The position numbers and the translations under genes were made by a program. From Algoriphagus sp. (lineage in GTDB: Bacteria; Bacteroidota; Bacteroidia; Cytophagales; Cyclobacteriaceae): DNA of 64,000 bases. Below the pieces are notes generated by a model, which ran no database searches, was not told the origin of the DNA, and was given only the letters and a program-made list of their open reading frames with translations. Positions 30,954-40,017 of the stretch are shown one piece after another (within the stretch, counting starts at the first letter, position 1; each line of letters begins with the position of its first letter). The stretch covers positions 41,520 to 105,519 of the forward strand of contig NZ_JAMWZB010000019.1 in assembly GCF_024305035.1 (NCBI RefSeq), written 5' to 3'.

Positions 30954-31493
30954 TTAGCGTTGATTTCGGAAATTTTTATCATACAATTCAATACTTTCCC
31001 GAATGATCCGTAAAGCATCTTCCTTTCCCAGAAAGTCCTCTACTTTGACCTCCTTATTTTCTAATTTTTTATAGTCCTCAAAGAATCTGTGAACTTCCTT
31101 CATCAGGTGCGGAGGAAGCTCGTCAATGTCATTGATGTAATTGACCGATTGGTCACCGGCTGCCACGGCAATGATTTTGTCATCGGCCTCGCCACCATCG
31201 ACCATCCGCATGACACCAATCACTTTAGCCTCAACCAAACACATGGAAGGAATATCAATTTGAGAAATAATTAAAATATCCAATGGATCATGATCCTCAC
31301 AGAAGGTCTGTGGAATAAATCCATAATTAGCAGGATAATGAACGGCTGAAAACAATACACGATCCAGCATCAGCATGCCTGATTTTTTGTGCAGCTCATA
31401 TTTACCTTTACTGCCTTTGGGTATCTCCACCACGCCCATGACAATTTCAGGGGCGTCTTTGCCTATATTGACATCATGCCAAGGATTTATCAT
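30954..31493 (-). CDS. ppa: Inorganic pyrophosphatase
   Basis: '[55 protein letters not shown]'. Confidence 0.97.
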   Translation of the reverse strand: MINPWHDVNIGKDAPEIVMGVVEIPKGSKGKYELHKKSGMLMLDRVLFSAVHYPANYGFIPQTFCEDHDPLDILIISQIDIPSMCLVEAKVIGVMRMVDGGEADDKIIAVAAGDQSVNYINDIDELPPHLMKEVHRFFEDYKKLENKEVKVEDFLGKEDALRIIRESIELYDKNFRNQR

Positions 31494-31567
31494 AATTTTT
31501 TGCTTTTGTTTATAAAAAGTTAGGCTGCAAAGATACGCTTTCCTTTAAAAAATCCCCATTATACCGG

Positions 31568-32653
31568 TCATTTAAGGCTTGGTAGAATCACTCGAAAAGT
31601 AGTCCCTACATGAAGCATGGATTCCAACGAAACAGTCCCTCCGAGTTGTTCCACGGCTTCTTTGACCATATAAAGCCCCAAACCCGTGCCTACATTTTTT
31701 TGAGTGGCGCGCATAAATAAATTAAAAACCTCAGGATGATGCTTGTCATCTATCCCTATTCCATTATCCTCAAGCAAGATCGTCGCTTCATTTTCGCTGA
31801 CATCTACGGTCAAAGCAATCCGTTTTTCTCCGGGTTCATGCTTTTGAAACTGCACAGAGTTGCTAAACAGGTTATTTAAAATCACCCGGATCTTGGAATC
31901 GTCACAATAAAAGGGTACCTGTTGATTGATCTGAGTTTCGATATGAAAATGGCTCAAATCAAACTTAGCTTGATAGGCCTCCATCTGCTGATTGATTACC
32001 TCGGCAAAGTTGATTTCGGAAATTTTATGCTCAATTTTTGTGGAACGGTAAAAGTCCAGCATTTTATAAATAAAATCATCAAGCTTGGTTGTTGCCGTGT
32101 CGATCATGTCAAAATATTCCAAAATCTGAGGATCGGAAACTTCCATTTTGGCCAATTTGGAAACTCCTGAAATACTCATCAGCGGACCTCGTAATTCGTG
32201 TGAAAGACTGTAAACAAATTGATTCATTTCACTATGCAGCTTTTGAAGACGAACGTTCTTCTCTTTCAATTCTTGGCGCATAAAAAAAATATCGGCCGCA
32301 TTCTTAATTGAATTTTTGATCTGCTCAATATTCCAGGGCTTGTCGATAAACCGGTAAACCTCACCCTTATTGATCGCATCGATGACACTGGCAATATCCG
32401 AATAACCCGTCAATAAAATCCGAATGGGATCTGGGTTAATTTCGATGAGCTTTTCAAAAAACTCCGTCCCCGTCATTCCTGGCATGCGTTGATCTGCAAT
32501 AACCACATGGATATCCTCCTGTTGGGCTATTTTCAAGCCCTCCTCTGCGTCTATGGCAGTAAAAATCTTAAAATCCTTTCTCAGCGTGGCCCGAAATGAC
32601 TTGAGATTATTATCCTCATCGTCAATGTAGAGCACATGAATGTTGCTATTCAT
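31568..32653 (-). CDS. Receiver-histidine kinase hybrid
   Basis: N-terminal receiver 'HVLYIDDEDNNLKSFRATL...VIADQRMPGMTGTEFF...RILLTGYSDIASVIDAINKGEVYRFIDKPW'; C-terminal HisKA/HATPase 'VYSLSHELRGPLMSISGVSKL', 'GTGLGLYMVKEAVEQLGGTVSLES'. Confidence 0.93.
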   Translation of the reverse strand: MNSNIHVLYIDDEDNNLKSFRATLRKDFKIFTAIDAEEGLKIAQQEDIHVVIADQRMPGMTGTEFFEKLIEINPDPIRILLTGYSDIASVIDAINKGEVYRFIDKPWNIEQIKNSIKNAADIFFMRQELKEKNVRLQKLHSEMNQFVYSLSHELRGPLMSISGVSKLAKMEVSDPQILEYFDMIDTATTKLDDFIYKMLDFYRSTKIEHKISEINFAEVINQQMEAYQAKFDLSHFHIETQINQQVPFYCDDSKIRVILNNLFSNSVQFQKHEPGEKRIALTVDVSENEATILLEDNGIGIDDKHHPEVFNLFMRATQKNVGTGLGLYMVKEAVEQLGGTVSLESMLHVGTTFRVILPSLK

Positions 32654-34745
32654 ACTTAGATGTGCTTTGATAAATAGGTAGCGTTATGATAAAAGTAGTC
32701 CCTTTGCCCACCTCAGTTTCCACCTCCAGTGTGCCTTTGTGATTCTCAATAATAGAATAAACAATCGAAAGCCCCAAACCTGTCCCCTTTCCTACAGATT
32801 TAGTAGTAAAGAAAGGTTCGAAAATCCGCTGTCTAACATGCGCTGGCATACCCGGTCCATTGTCCTTTATTTCTACTACCACCGCATCACCCATAGACCT
32901 GGTTTTAATTTCTATCTTCGGATCATTGATTTCATCGATGTGATCACTCAAGGCATGAACCGCATTATTGATTATATTCATGAAAACCTGATTGATCTTA
33001 CCTGCAAGACACTCGACCATGGGGAGCTCAGCAAATTCTCGAACAATCCGGATTTTCCCGGGGATAGAGCTATTCAACAGGATCAAGGTACTGTTGATGC
33101 CGTCATGCAAGTCGACTTTTTTGATATCCTGCTCATCCACTCGCGAGAAAAGTCGCAATCCTTTTACGATTTCAACCGTACGCTTTGCTCCTTCCTCCAT
33201 CCCTTTGAGCAATTGATCCACTTCCTCAAGCACATAATCCAGCTCCAGATCCTCTTCGAGCTGTTTGGCTTTTTTGATGGAGTCTGGGGTAAACTCCTTA
33301 GTGGCCGTATTTCTATAAAAATCTATCACTTCCATGATATCGGCCACATCACGTTTTAGTGGCATAATATTGGAACTCACAAAATTAATCGGATTGTTAA
33401 TTTCATGGGCAATACCTGCGGTTAACTGCCCAAGTGAAGCCATTTTTTCCTGACTGACCAGCTGACTTTGGGTGTTTTGAAGGTTTCTCAAAGCTTGCTC
33501 GAGTTCATCAGTTCTCAGCCGGACTTTATCTTCTAGCAAGGTATTTTGTTCCTTGATCAGGGATTCATTTTCTTTCAACACTCTTAAACGCTCAAGCTGT
33601 TCTGCTTCTTTCTCTTTCTTCAAAATGTTGATTTTATCGGCTAGTGCAAAGGAAAGGAGTAACGCCTCAAATGCAGAACCGAAGGTAAAAATGTAATTGG
33701 TGATAAAGTTATGGGGCAAAATATTTAGATCACTTAAAAGAAAAATAATCATACTGCAGATCAATAAAAACCAGGAAATCAAAAAGAACTTTGCGGGTCG
33801 ATATCCTTTCTTGAGTGAATAAATAGAAATAGAAAGCAAAAACAAGGGAACTATCCCCAAGAAAATCTGAAGTAATCGGAATTTGACCTGACCAATGCCA
33901 AAATCAAATAAGAAGGCCAGTAATATGAATAAATAAACCGAAATGATGCCTTGGCCGATTTTATAAACTTTCCGATTGAAGGATTTGATTTTTAGAAATT
34001 TCAGTGAATAGTAAATCCCCACTATATTGACCAAAACTGTACTGATATAAAAACTGTATTCTCGTAAAAACAAATTATTCGGCCAAAAGTAAGAGTCTAC
34101 ATATCCGCCTAATATTCCCTGGGTCAATCCTACAAAGAAAATATAGGTGATGTAAAGCCCATAAATCCAGTCTTTGGTAGATGCCCAAAGGAATAGATTA
34201 TAAAAAAACATGGCGATCACAATGCCAAAATATAAGCCAAATAAGACATTCCGCTCATCCAAGGATAATCCCGAATCTGACTCCTTTATCAATTCTATGG
34301 GGATATTATTATTCCCAAAACTTTTGACCCTGACGTAAAATACTTTACTGTCAGTCTCTGAAATGTCTATCCGGTTAAAAAATGAATTGAAGTCTGTTTT
34401 TTGAAAATTAATCCTACCCACTTTTTCCAGCAGCCGTCCCTGTTGGTCATAAACATCGATTTCATTCAACATGGGATTGCCAAATGAAAGAAAAACCCGT
34501 TCCTCAGCCGAATAATCACTTTTTAATTGGATTTTAATCCAAAAACTTTCATCCGAATACCCTAAAGAAAGAAAATCTCCGTCCACAGAATTGAACTCCT
34601 CATTGGGGAGTGTGATGACTTCACTTATCGCTCTTTTTTCCTGTGAGGAGGGAGTCCAGCCCAAATAATGAAAATCACTTCCCTTTTGCCCGCATGATAC
34701 TGCCAACAGGACGACAAGCAGTAGGTAAATTTTATCTAATTTCAT
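32646..34745 (-). CDS. 7TMR-DISM-type sensor histidine kinase, lipobox-containing signal
   Basis: N-terminal extracytoplasmic 7TMR-DISMED2-like region, about 7 TM helices, coiled coil, '[28 protein letters not shown]', '[37 protein letters not shown]'. Confidence 0.93.
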   Translation of the reverse strand: MKLDKIYLLLVVLLAVSCGQKGSDFHYLGWTPSSQEKRAISEVITLPNEEFNSVDGDFLSLGYSDESFWIKIQLKSDYSAEERVFLSFGNPMLNEIDVYDQQGRLLEKVGRINFQKTDFNSFFNRIDISETDSKVFYVRVKSFGNNNIPIELIKESDSGLSLDERNVLFGLYFGIVIAMFFYNLFLWASTKDWIYGLYITYIFFVGLTQGILGGYVDSYFWPNNLFLREYSFYISTVLVNIVGIYYSLKFLKIKSFNRKVYKIGQGIISVYLFILLAFLFDFGIGQVKFRLLQIFLGIVPLFLLSISIYSLKKGYRPAKFFLISWFLLICSMIIFLLSDLNILPHNFITNYIFTFGSAFEALLLSFALADKINILKKEKEAEQLERLRVLKENESLIKEQNTLLEDKVRLRTDELEQALRNLQNTQSQLVSQEKMASLGQLTAGIAHEINNPINFVSSNIMPLKRDVADIMEVIDFYRNTATKEFTPDSIKKAKQLEEDLELDYVLEEVDQLLKGMEEGAKRTVEIVKGLRLFSRVDEQDIKKVDLHDGINSTLILLNSSIPGKIRIVREFAELPMVECLAGKINQVFMNIINNAVHALSDHIDEINDPKIEIKTRSMGDAVVVEIKDNGPGMPAHVRQRIFEPFFTTKSVGKGTGLGLSIVYSIIENHKGTLEVETEVGKGTTFIITLPIYQSTSKYE

Positions 34746-35428
34746 TCGATATAGGAGGTATAATCTAGTGTCACATCTTTTCCTCTGTAATTTTCCCGGA
34801 TAATCAAGCGTTGGTTATTTCTAATTTCAAAAATTGAAGCCCGTATCTCATCGGCCATTTTGGGCAATCCTACCGCATCATGAAGTTTCATTGCTGTGGC
34901 AATCAAGTCTAATTTCGGGTAATAAAAGGTCCCATTATTGCCGACCTGAGTCAAAATTTCATAGCCCATTTCCAGACCAAGCCTAACAGTGGTGGGCGCA
35001 AACAAGGCATAGAGCGAAGTTAGTCCTAATTTTGGAGTCAAGGCCAAGCAAGCCTTTGACATAAAAATAGCTCCAATACCCAAGCCTGTGATTTTGCGTG
35101 AATTCCAAAGACCGCAAATCTCTCCGGTACCCGCATCCAAATCTTTGCTGATCACATCCTTGATGGTATGGTCCAGCTCTTCTATGGCTTCAACCATCGG
35201 CAATGGAAATCGCTCATTCGCTTTGTGAATCCTGGCACCTCCATAAATCAATCCATCCTCCTCCGATTCAACGATCACCACGATAACATCCGGGTTATTC
35301 ACCCATGTGTCACTCGCTGAGGTGACTTTTTTTACCCCGATACTTTCCAAAACTTGACGATGTCCTTCTATGAACTTTTCACATCGCTCTGGATCATCCA
35401 CCGCCTTGAATGCTATCAGCTTAAACAT
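34742..35428 (-). CDS. GNAT-like / autoinducer-synthase-like acyltransferase fold protein (tentative)
   Basis: 'IYGGARIHKANERFPLPMVEAIEEL...GTGEICGLWNSRKITGLGIGAIFMSKACLALTPKLGLTSLYALFAPTTVRLGLEMGYEIL' is arranged like GNAT/AHL-synthase-type folds; start refined from 35455 to 35428. Confidence 0.5.
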   Translation of the reverse strand: MFKLIAFKAVDDPERCEKFIEGHRQVLESIGVKKVTSASDTWVNNPDVIVVIVESEEDGLIYGGARIHKANERFPLPMVEAIEELDHTIKDVISKDLDAGTGEICGLWNSRKITGLGIGAIFMSKACLALTPKLGLTSLYALFAPTTVRLGLEMGYEILTQVGNNGTFYYPKLDLIATAMKLHDAVGLPKMADEIRASIFEIRNNQRLIIRENYRGKDVTLDYTSYIE

Positions 35429-35432
35429 AAAA

Positions 35433-37700
35433 TCATAAAACAAGTAAGGTTTCACTCAAATCTCGCCGATAAGACCGTACGGATGGTTCTCCGGCAATAT
35501 TTAACCTAAACATAAAGATTTCTTTGTAATCTAGGTTTTTATTAAACAAGGTATTGAATTCTTTTTTGTATTGATGGATTAATTCAACCTCCTCGTCCCC
35601 AAACCCATGATTTTCATCCATAGCCAGTTTATGAAAGATAAACATCGCTGCGGTCACCGGCTGAAAGCTAATCCCCTCCATATTGGCCTTGATCCAAATC
35701 CGCTGCAACACCTTTCCGGCATTCAAAAATGTCGAAGGGCTGAAGTCCTTCGCTTGTAACAAAAAAATCCCAGATGAACTCATCAAGGTTTCTTGAGAAA
35801 TTTTGGTCAGACCATAGCCCATCAGGAATTTTCTAAAAAACCGGACCGTCCTCGGATCTTTTAACAGACTCATTGCGGCCCGTTCCGCTCCAGATAATTC
35901 TAAGGTGGCAATGTCGATTCCATCTCCGGTATCTTTGGCTTCTTTTTCAGTCCACCGGACTTCTTGTATAAAATCCTGCAATCCCTGCTCATGAAAGAGC
36001 CGCATTCGATCCATCCCCCCAATAACCTGGGTTAATTTTTCCAAATCTTCTTTCGAATCCAAATTCTCCAGAATCATATTTTCCTCAGTTGCCATGGTGA
36101 TGAGGTCGCTAACCAATCCGGGATCCAAAGGCATTCTTTTGGTATTTTTTCGATTGGTACAGCGTAAAGCCACCCCATCTACCAGATTCAGGTATGGGGC
36201 CTCAATCACAGAATCCTGTTTGGAAACAAAACGGATACTGGCAATACATTCCTGCTCAAATTTCTCTATTTGGGAAATAACCTCAATTTCCAACCCCTTT
36301 TTCCCGGCAAAAAGACGGATATTTTCAAGAGCTGCACCAAATGCAATCAAAGAACCGGTTCCTTTAAAGTCCAGCAAAGAATGACTCCGGACTTGATCAT
36401 GGATCAAGTGTAGAACCCCCTTTTGATCAAAAACCCATATCCACGGCTGAATATTTCCGCCAGATGGGGCTAAGTTGGCAAAAGTGACTAATTCAGCTAA
36501 TTCAGCCTGGCTGAGCAAATAGCCGGAAGGAAGTACATTGGTTGCAATTTTATCTTTTACTTCCCCTCCCACGACCGGGGGTGCAGGAACAGGCATGGTC
36601 TCAACGGGAGTCTCAATTTTTACGAGTTCATCCAGATCTACATAATATCTACCCGACTGTACCGTTTCTCCCAAAAGTAATTTTCGGCCTACATGAGCAA
36701 CAGTTGCTCCTCCAAGATACACCGCTGAGGCCAACTGTGGCCAGCTGCTGATCGATTGGCCTACCTCCAGAAGGGAAGCTTTCATCCGAGGCGAAAGGGT
36801 ATCGGTTCCGGTGATTTTTAACCCAATTCCTACTTTTTGAGTAGTGGATAACCCCTTTAGAGATTCCAGGTTAACATTTCCCAATAATCCATGGAAAACC
36901 GGTCGATTTGGCTCTAGGTCAAACCGCTCTACGTCAAGCATGCCCCGATCTGAGGTCTCCATAATCACAGGGATCCCAGTTGCTTGCGCTTTTTTTCTAA
37001 GCAAAACTTTAATATCCAGACTATCACATTCATCTATCAACAAATCCAACTGCCCGTCCTGGGTTAAGAAATCATCGATATTTTCCTCAGACACACCTTT
37101 CCGATAAAGCTCAATCTCCAAGTAAGGATCAATCTCGCTAATTTCCCGGGCTGCAATGACCGTCTTTTCCAGGCCCAAACTTGTCACTCCGGCTTTGATT
37201 CGATTCAGATTACTAAGCTCCAGTGTGTCAAAATCCGCTAATCGCAAAATCCCACAACCTCGCTCCAGCGCTATGGCATAGGCCACACTTTGCCCCACGG
37301 ACAACCCAACAATTCCAATTCTTTTGGAAGCCAGATTTGCTTGCTCCTCAGGTGTTATTTTATAATTGTTTCGGGAAGTACGAACCTGGATAAAGTCCTC
37401 TCGATGTAACAAATGGACCAGGGTGGATTTCCAGGGAAAATAGACCCAATTTCCAAAGCGCTCTTTTTCCTTAGATTCAAAAAACGAGGAAATTTTCTCT
37501 TTAAGTTCCTTTTCTTCAAAATTTTTAGAAGGGTTTCTAGCTTTAATCAAGTCCCCAACCTGACTTTCGATTTGGTCCAAAACTGTCACAGAGGGGTTAT
37601 TTTTCAACTCCTGGAGTACTCGATACTCCTCTGGATTAGCTGGATCAAAAAAAACTGGCTTTACCTGATCTTGGGGATCATGGTGGAACAATGGAAACAT
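35433..37700 (-). CDS. Rv1355c-like fusion: ThiF/E1-like adenylyltransferase domain + nitroreductase domain
   Basis: 'LASKRIGIVGLSVGQSVAYAIALERGCGILRLADFDTLELSNLNRI' (E1/ThiF Rossmann), 'LLIDECDSLDIKVLLRKKA'; C-terminal 'ELAELVTFANLAPSGGNIQPWIWVFDQKG' (nitroreductase FMN-binding). Confidence 0.85.
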   Translation of the reverse strand: MFPLFHHDPQDQVKPVFFDPANPEEYRVLQELKNNPSVTVLDQIESQVGDLIKARNPSKNFEEKELKEKISSFFESKEKERFGNWVYFPWKSTLVHLLHREDFIQVRTSRNNYKITPEEQANLASKRIGIVGLSVGQSVAYAIALERGCGILRLADFDTLELSNLNRIKAGVTSLGLEKTVIAAREISEIDPYLEIELYRKGVSEENIDDFLTQDGQLDLLIDECDSLDIKVLLRKKAQATGIPVIMETSDRGMLDVERFDLEPNRPVFHGLLGNVNLESLKGLSTTQKVGIGLKITGTDTLSPRMKASLLEVGQSISSWPQLASAVYLGGATVAHVGRKLLLGETVQSGRYYVDLDELVKIETPVETMPVPAPPVVGGEVKDKIATNVLPSGYLLSQAELAELVTFANLAPSGGNIQPWIWVFDQKGVLHLIHDQVRSHSLLDFKGTGSLIAFGAALENIRLFAGKKGLEIEVISQIEKFEQECIASIRFVSKQDSVIEAPYLNLVDGVALRCTNRKNTKRMPLDPGLVSDLITMATEENMILENLDSKEDLEKLTQVIGGMDRMRLFHEQGLQDFIQEVRWTEKEAKDTGDGIDIATLELSGAERAAMSLLKDPRTVRFFRKFLMGYGLTKISQETLMSSSGIFLLQAKDFSPSTFLNAGKVLQRIWIKANMEGISFQPVTAAMFIFHKLAMDENHGFGDEEVELIHQYKKEFNTLFNKNLDYKEIFMFRLNIAGEPSVRSYRRDLSETLLVL

Positions 37701-37771
37701 ATGAATAGGGTACCTACTGGTGATTAGCCTTGTAAAGTTAGTTTTTGATTTATAAACTCAACTATTTTTAG

Positions 37772-37784
37772 TGATAATTTATCA
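37772..37784. promoter_or_regulatory. Perfect palindrome in the divergent intergenic region
   Basis: TGATAA-T-TTATCA between divergent genes 37700(-) and 37902(+). Confidence 0.3.
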
Positions 37785-37901
37785 ATTATTGTTGATTTTT
37801 TCATTTCGATCAAGTTTTCGGGTTAAAAGAAATAGTTTGTTTTTAAGTAAAAAAAACAATTATTTAGTATAAGTTTTTAAAATTTTATTTGCCGGAAATA
37901 A

Positions 37902-38375
37902 ATGGAAACCACATCAGAAGAAAAAATAAAGATTCTGTACGTAGATGATGAAGAAAATAATCTTCAGGCATTTAAGGCTACTTTCAGAAGAGATTACAAG
38001 ATATTTTTGGCAATATCAGCTCAAGAAGGAGTGGATATTCTTTCCAAGGAAGACATCGATATCATCATTACCGACCAGCGCATGCCAGAGAAAACCGGGG
38101 TGGAATTTTTGGAATCTATTATTCCTATTTATCCCAATCCGATTAGAATTTTACTCACTGGATACACTGATATTCAAGCGGTGATCGATGCGATCAATAA
38201 AGGTCAGGTATACCACTATCTCACCAAGCCATGGGAGGAAGATTACCTCCGCACCGTGATCAAAAACGCTTATGAAATCTACACCTTAAGACGAGAAAAC
38301 GAACGGCTTACTCAGGCACTGATTAAAGCAAATGACCAGCTTGAATTTCTCCTTCGACAAAATCTCCTTTCCTAA
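37902..38375 (+). CDS. Stand-alone response regulator (receiver domain only)
   Basis: 'IKILYVDDEENNLQAFKATFRRDYKIFLAISAQEGVDILSKEDIDIIITDQRMPEKTGVEFLE...RILLTGYTDIQAVIDAINKGQVYHYLTKPW'. Confidence 0.95.
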   Translation: METTSEEKIKILYVDDEENNLQAFKATFRRDYKIFLAISAQEGVDILSKEDIDIIITDQRMPEKTGVEFLESIIPIYPNPIRILLTGYTDIQAVIDAINKGQVYHYLTKPWEEDYLRTVIKNAYEIYTLRRENERLTQALIKANDQLEFLLRQNLLS

Positions 38376-38376
38376 A

Positions 38377-39588
38377 TTAATACCTAGCAGCCAATAGCAA
38401 TTGTAACTCTTTATGGTTAAGATTAAATCTTTTTGCTAAATACGCATTGGTCAAGCTTCCTCTGTAGGTATATACGGCTCGCAAAAACCATCGGTAATTA
38501 AATATCATTTCCTCTGCTCCCCCCAGATCGGCCATTTGTAAAATAATGGGCGTAAAAATATTGCTCAACGAACAAGAAGCCGTCCGAGCTACCCGAGAAG
38601 CGATATTGGGGACACAATAGTGAATAATGTCATGCTCCTTGTACACAGGTTCACTGTGCGAAGTCATCCGAGCGGTTTCAACGCAGCCACCCTGATCAAT
38701 AGAGACATCAATAATGATACTCCCATGCATCATGTTTGCCACCATCTCCTCTGAGATAACGATTTTATTCCGGCCTTTTTCTGCTCGCAGGGCCCCTATG
38801 ACCACATCCGCTTCGGAAAGCGCTTGGGTTAGAGTCAAATTATCAATCGTAGAAGTATAAATTTGCTGACCCAGCAATTGCTTCAATCGGCGGAGTTTAT
38901 AAATGTGATTGTCAAAAACTTTAATATTTGCGCCCAAACCCAACGCTGTACGTGCGGCATATTCAGCCACCGTTCCTGCCCCGACGATCACGACTTGAGT
39001 AGGTGGTACTCCTGTAACCCCACCTAAAATCAGACCCTTTCCCTGATTGACACTGGACAGGTATTCTGCAGCAATCAACATTACCGTACTCCCTGCGATC
39101 TCTGACATGGCACGGACTACCGGCATACCTCCTACTTTATCCTCTAAGTATTCATAGGCCAAAGCCGTGATTTTTTTTGAATTGAGCGCTTCAATAAATT
39201 CCTTGGACTGCCTTCCCACTTGCAAGGCCGAAATCAAACAAGCTCCTGTTTTCATTTCAGCGATTTCCTCAAGCGTCGGGGCGTCCACCTTGAGTACGAT
39301 TTCTGCTTCAAAAGCTTCTTTTGAGCTATAAACCACTTTTGCCCCAGCATCTGAATAATCCTGATCGGTAAATTTAGCCTGAAGGCCTGCCCCAGTTTCT
39401 ACTACCACCCTCAATCCATTATTGGTCAATAACCCCACTGACTCAGGGGTAAGAACAATTCGCTTTTCTTCCGAGGATTGTTCCTTTGGCAAACCAATAA
39501 TTAGAGCTTTATCTCCTTTTTTTACTTTGGCCGGAGCCTCCTTGGGGATCAATCCTACAGCGGGGATTTCATTTATTTCTGTGGGCAT
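38377..39588 (-). CDS. ald: Alanine dehydrogenase
   Basis: 'IIGLPKEQSSEEKRIVLTPESVGLL', 'GMPVVRAMSEIAGSTVMLIAAEYL', 'VVIVGAGTVAEYAARTALGLGANIKVFD', 'IIDVSIDQGGCVET'. Confidence 0.93.
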   Translation of the reverse strand: MPTEINEIPAVGLIPKEAPAKVKKGDKALIIGLPKEQSSEEKRIVLTPESVGLLTNNGLRVVVETGAGLQAKFTDQDYSDAGAKVVYSSKEAFEAEIVLKVDAPTLEEIAEMKTGACLISALQVGRQSKEFIEALNSKKITALAYEYLEDKVGGMPVVRAMSEIAGSTVMLIAAEYLSSVNQGKGLILGGVTGVPPTQVVIVGAGTVAEYAARTALGLGANIKVFDNHIYKLRRLKQLLGQQIYTSTIDNLTLTQALSEADVVIGALRAEKGRNKIVISEEMVANMMHGSIIIDVSIDQGGCVETARMTSHSEPVYKEHDIIHYCVPNIASRVARTASCSLSNIFTPIILQMADLGGAEEMIFNYRWFLRAVYTYRGSLTNAYLAKRFNLNHKELQLLLAARY

Positions 39589-40009
39589 AGTTGAGGTGTT
39601 GGTAGGTGATCTTTCTTTGGTCTTCAGATAGAACTTCCAATTTAATCAGAAAAAATTGCTCCGGGATAAATCCACCGAGATTCTCAGCCCATTCAATCCA
39701 GCAATAATTTCCACTATAAAAATAATCATCTACCCCGATTTCCAATACTTCCAATGGATCATCGATGCGGTAAAAGTCAAAATGGTACAAGGGCTGAAAG
39801 TCTTCCGTCTCATACTGATTTACTATCCCAAAAGTGGGACTACTCACCGGGTCTACTACTTTCAACTGTCTACTCAAGGCTTTGATTAGGGTAGTTTTCC
39901 CTGCCCCCATTTGCCCCTGAAAAACCCAAATTCGCTCCTGTCCTGCTGCAATGACCAATTCCTTTGCAATTGAATCCAATTCCCGAAGTTGATATGTTCG
40001 CTCGACCAA
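39569..40009 (-). CDS. tsaE: tRNA threonylcarbamoyladenosine biosynthesis ATPase TsaE
   Basis: 'VFQGQMGAGKTTLIKALSRQL', 'SSPTFGIVNQYE', 'LYHFDFYRIDDPLEVLEIGVDDYFY', 'CWIEWAENL'. Confidence 0.96.
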   Translation of the reverse strand: MVERTYQLRELDSIAKELVIAAGQERIWVFQGQMGAGKTTLIKALSRQLKVVDPVSSPTFGIVNQYETEDFQPLYHFDFYRIDDPLEVLEIGVDDYFYSGNYCWIEWAENLGGFIPEQFFLIKLEVLSEDQRKITYQHLNYAHRNK

Positions 40010-40017
40010 TTTAATTT

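Noticed and set aside
32739-33359. 206-aa plus-strand ORF antisense to the 7TM sensor kinase
   Set aside because: Lies wholly opposite a well-supported histidine kinase catalytic region; composition looks like a reverse-complement shadow and no family is recognisable.
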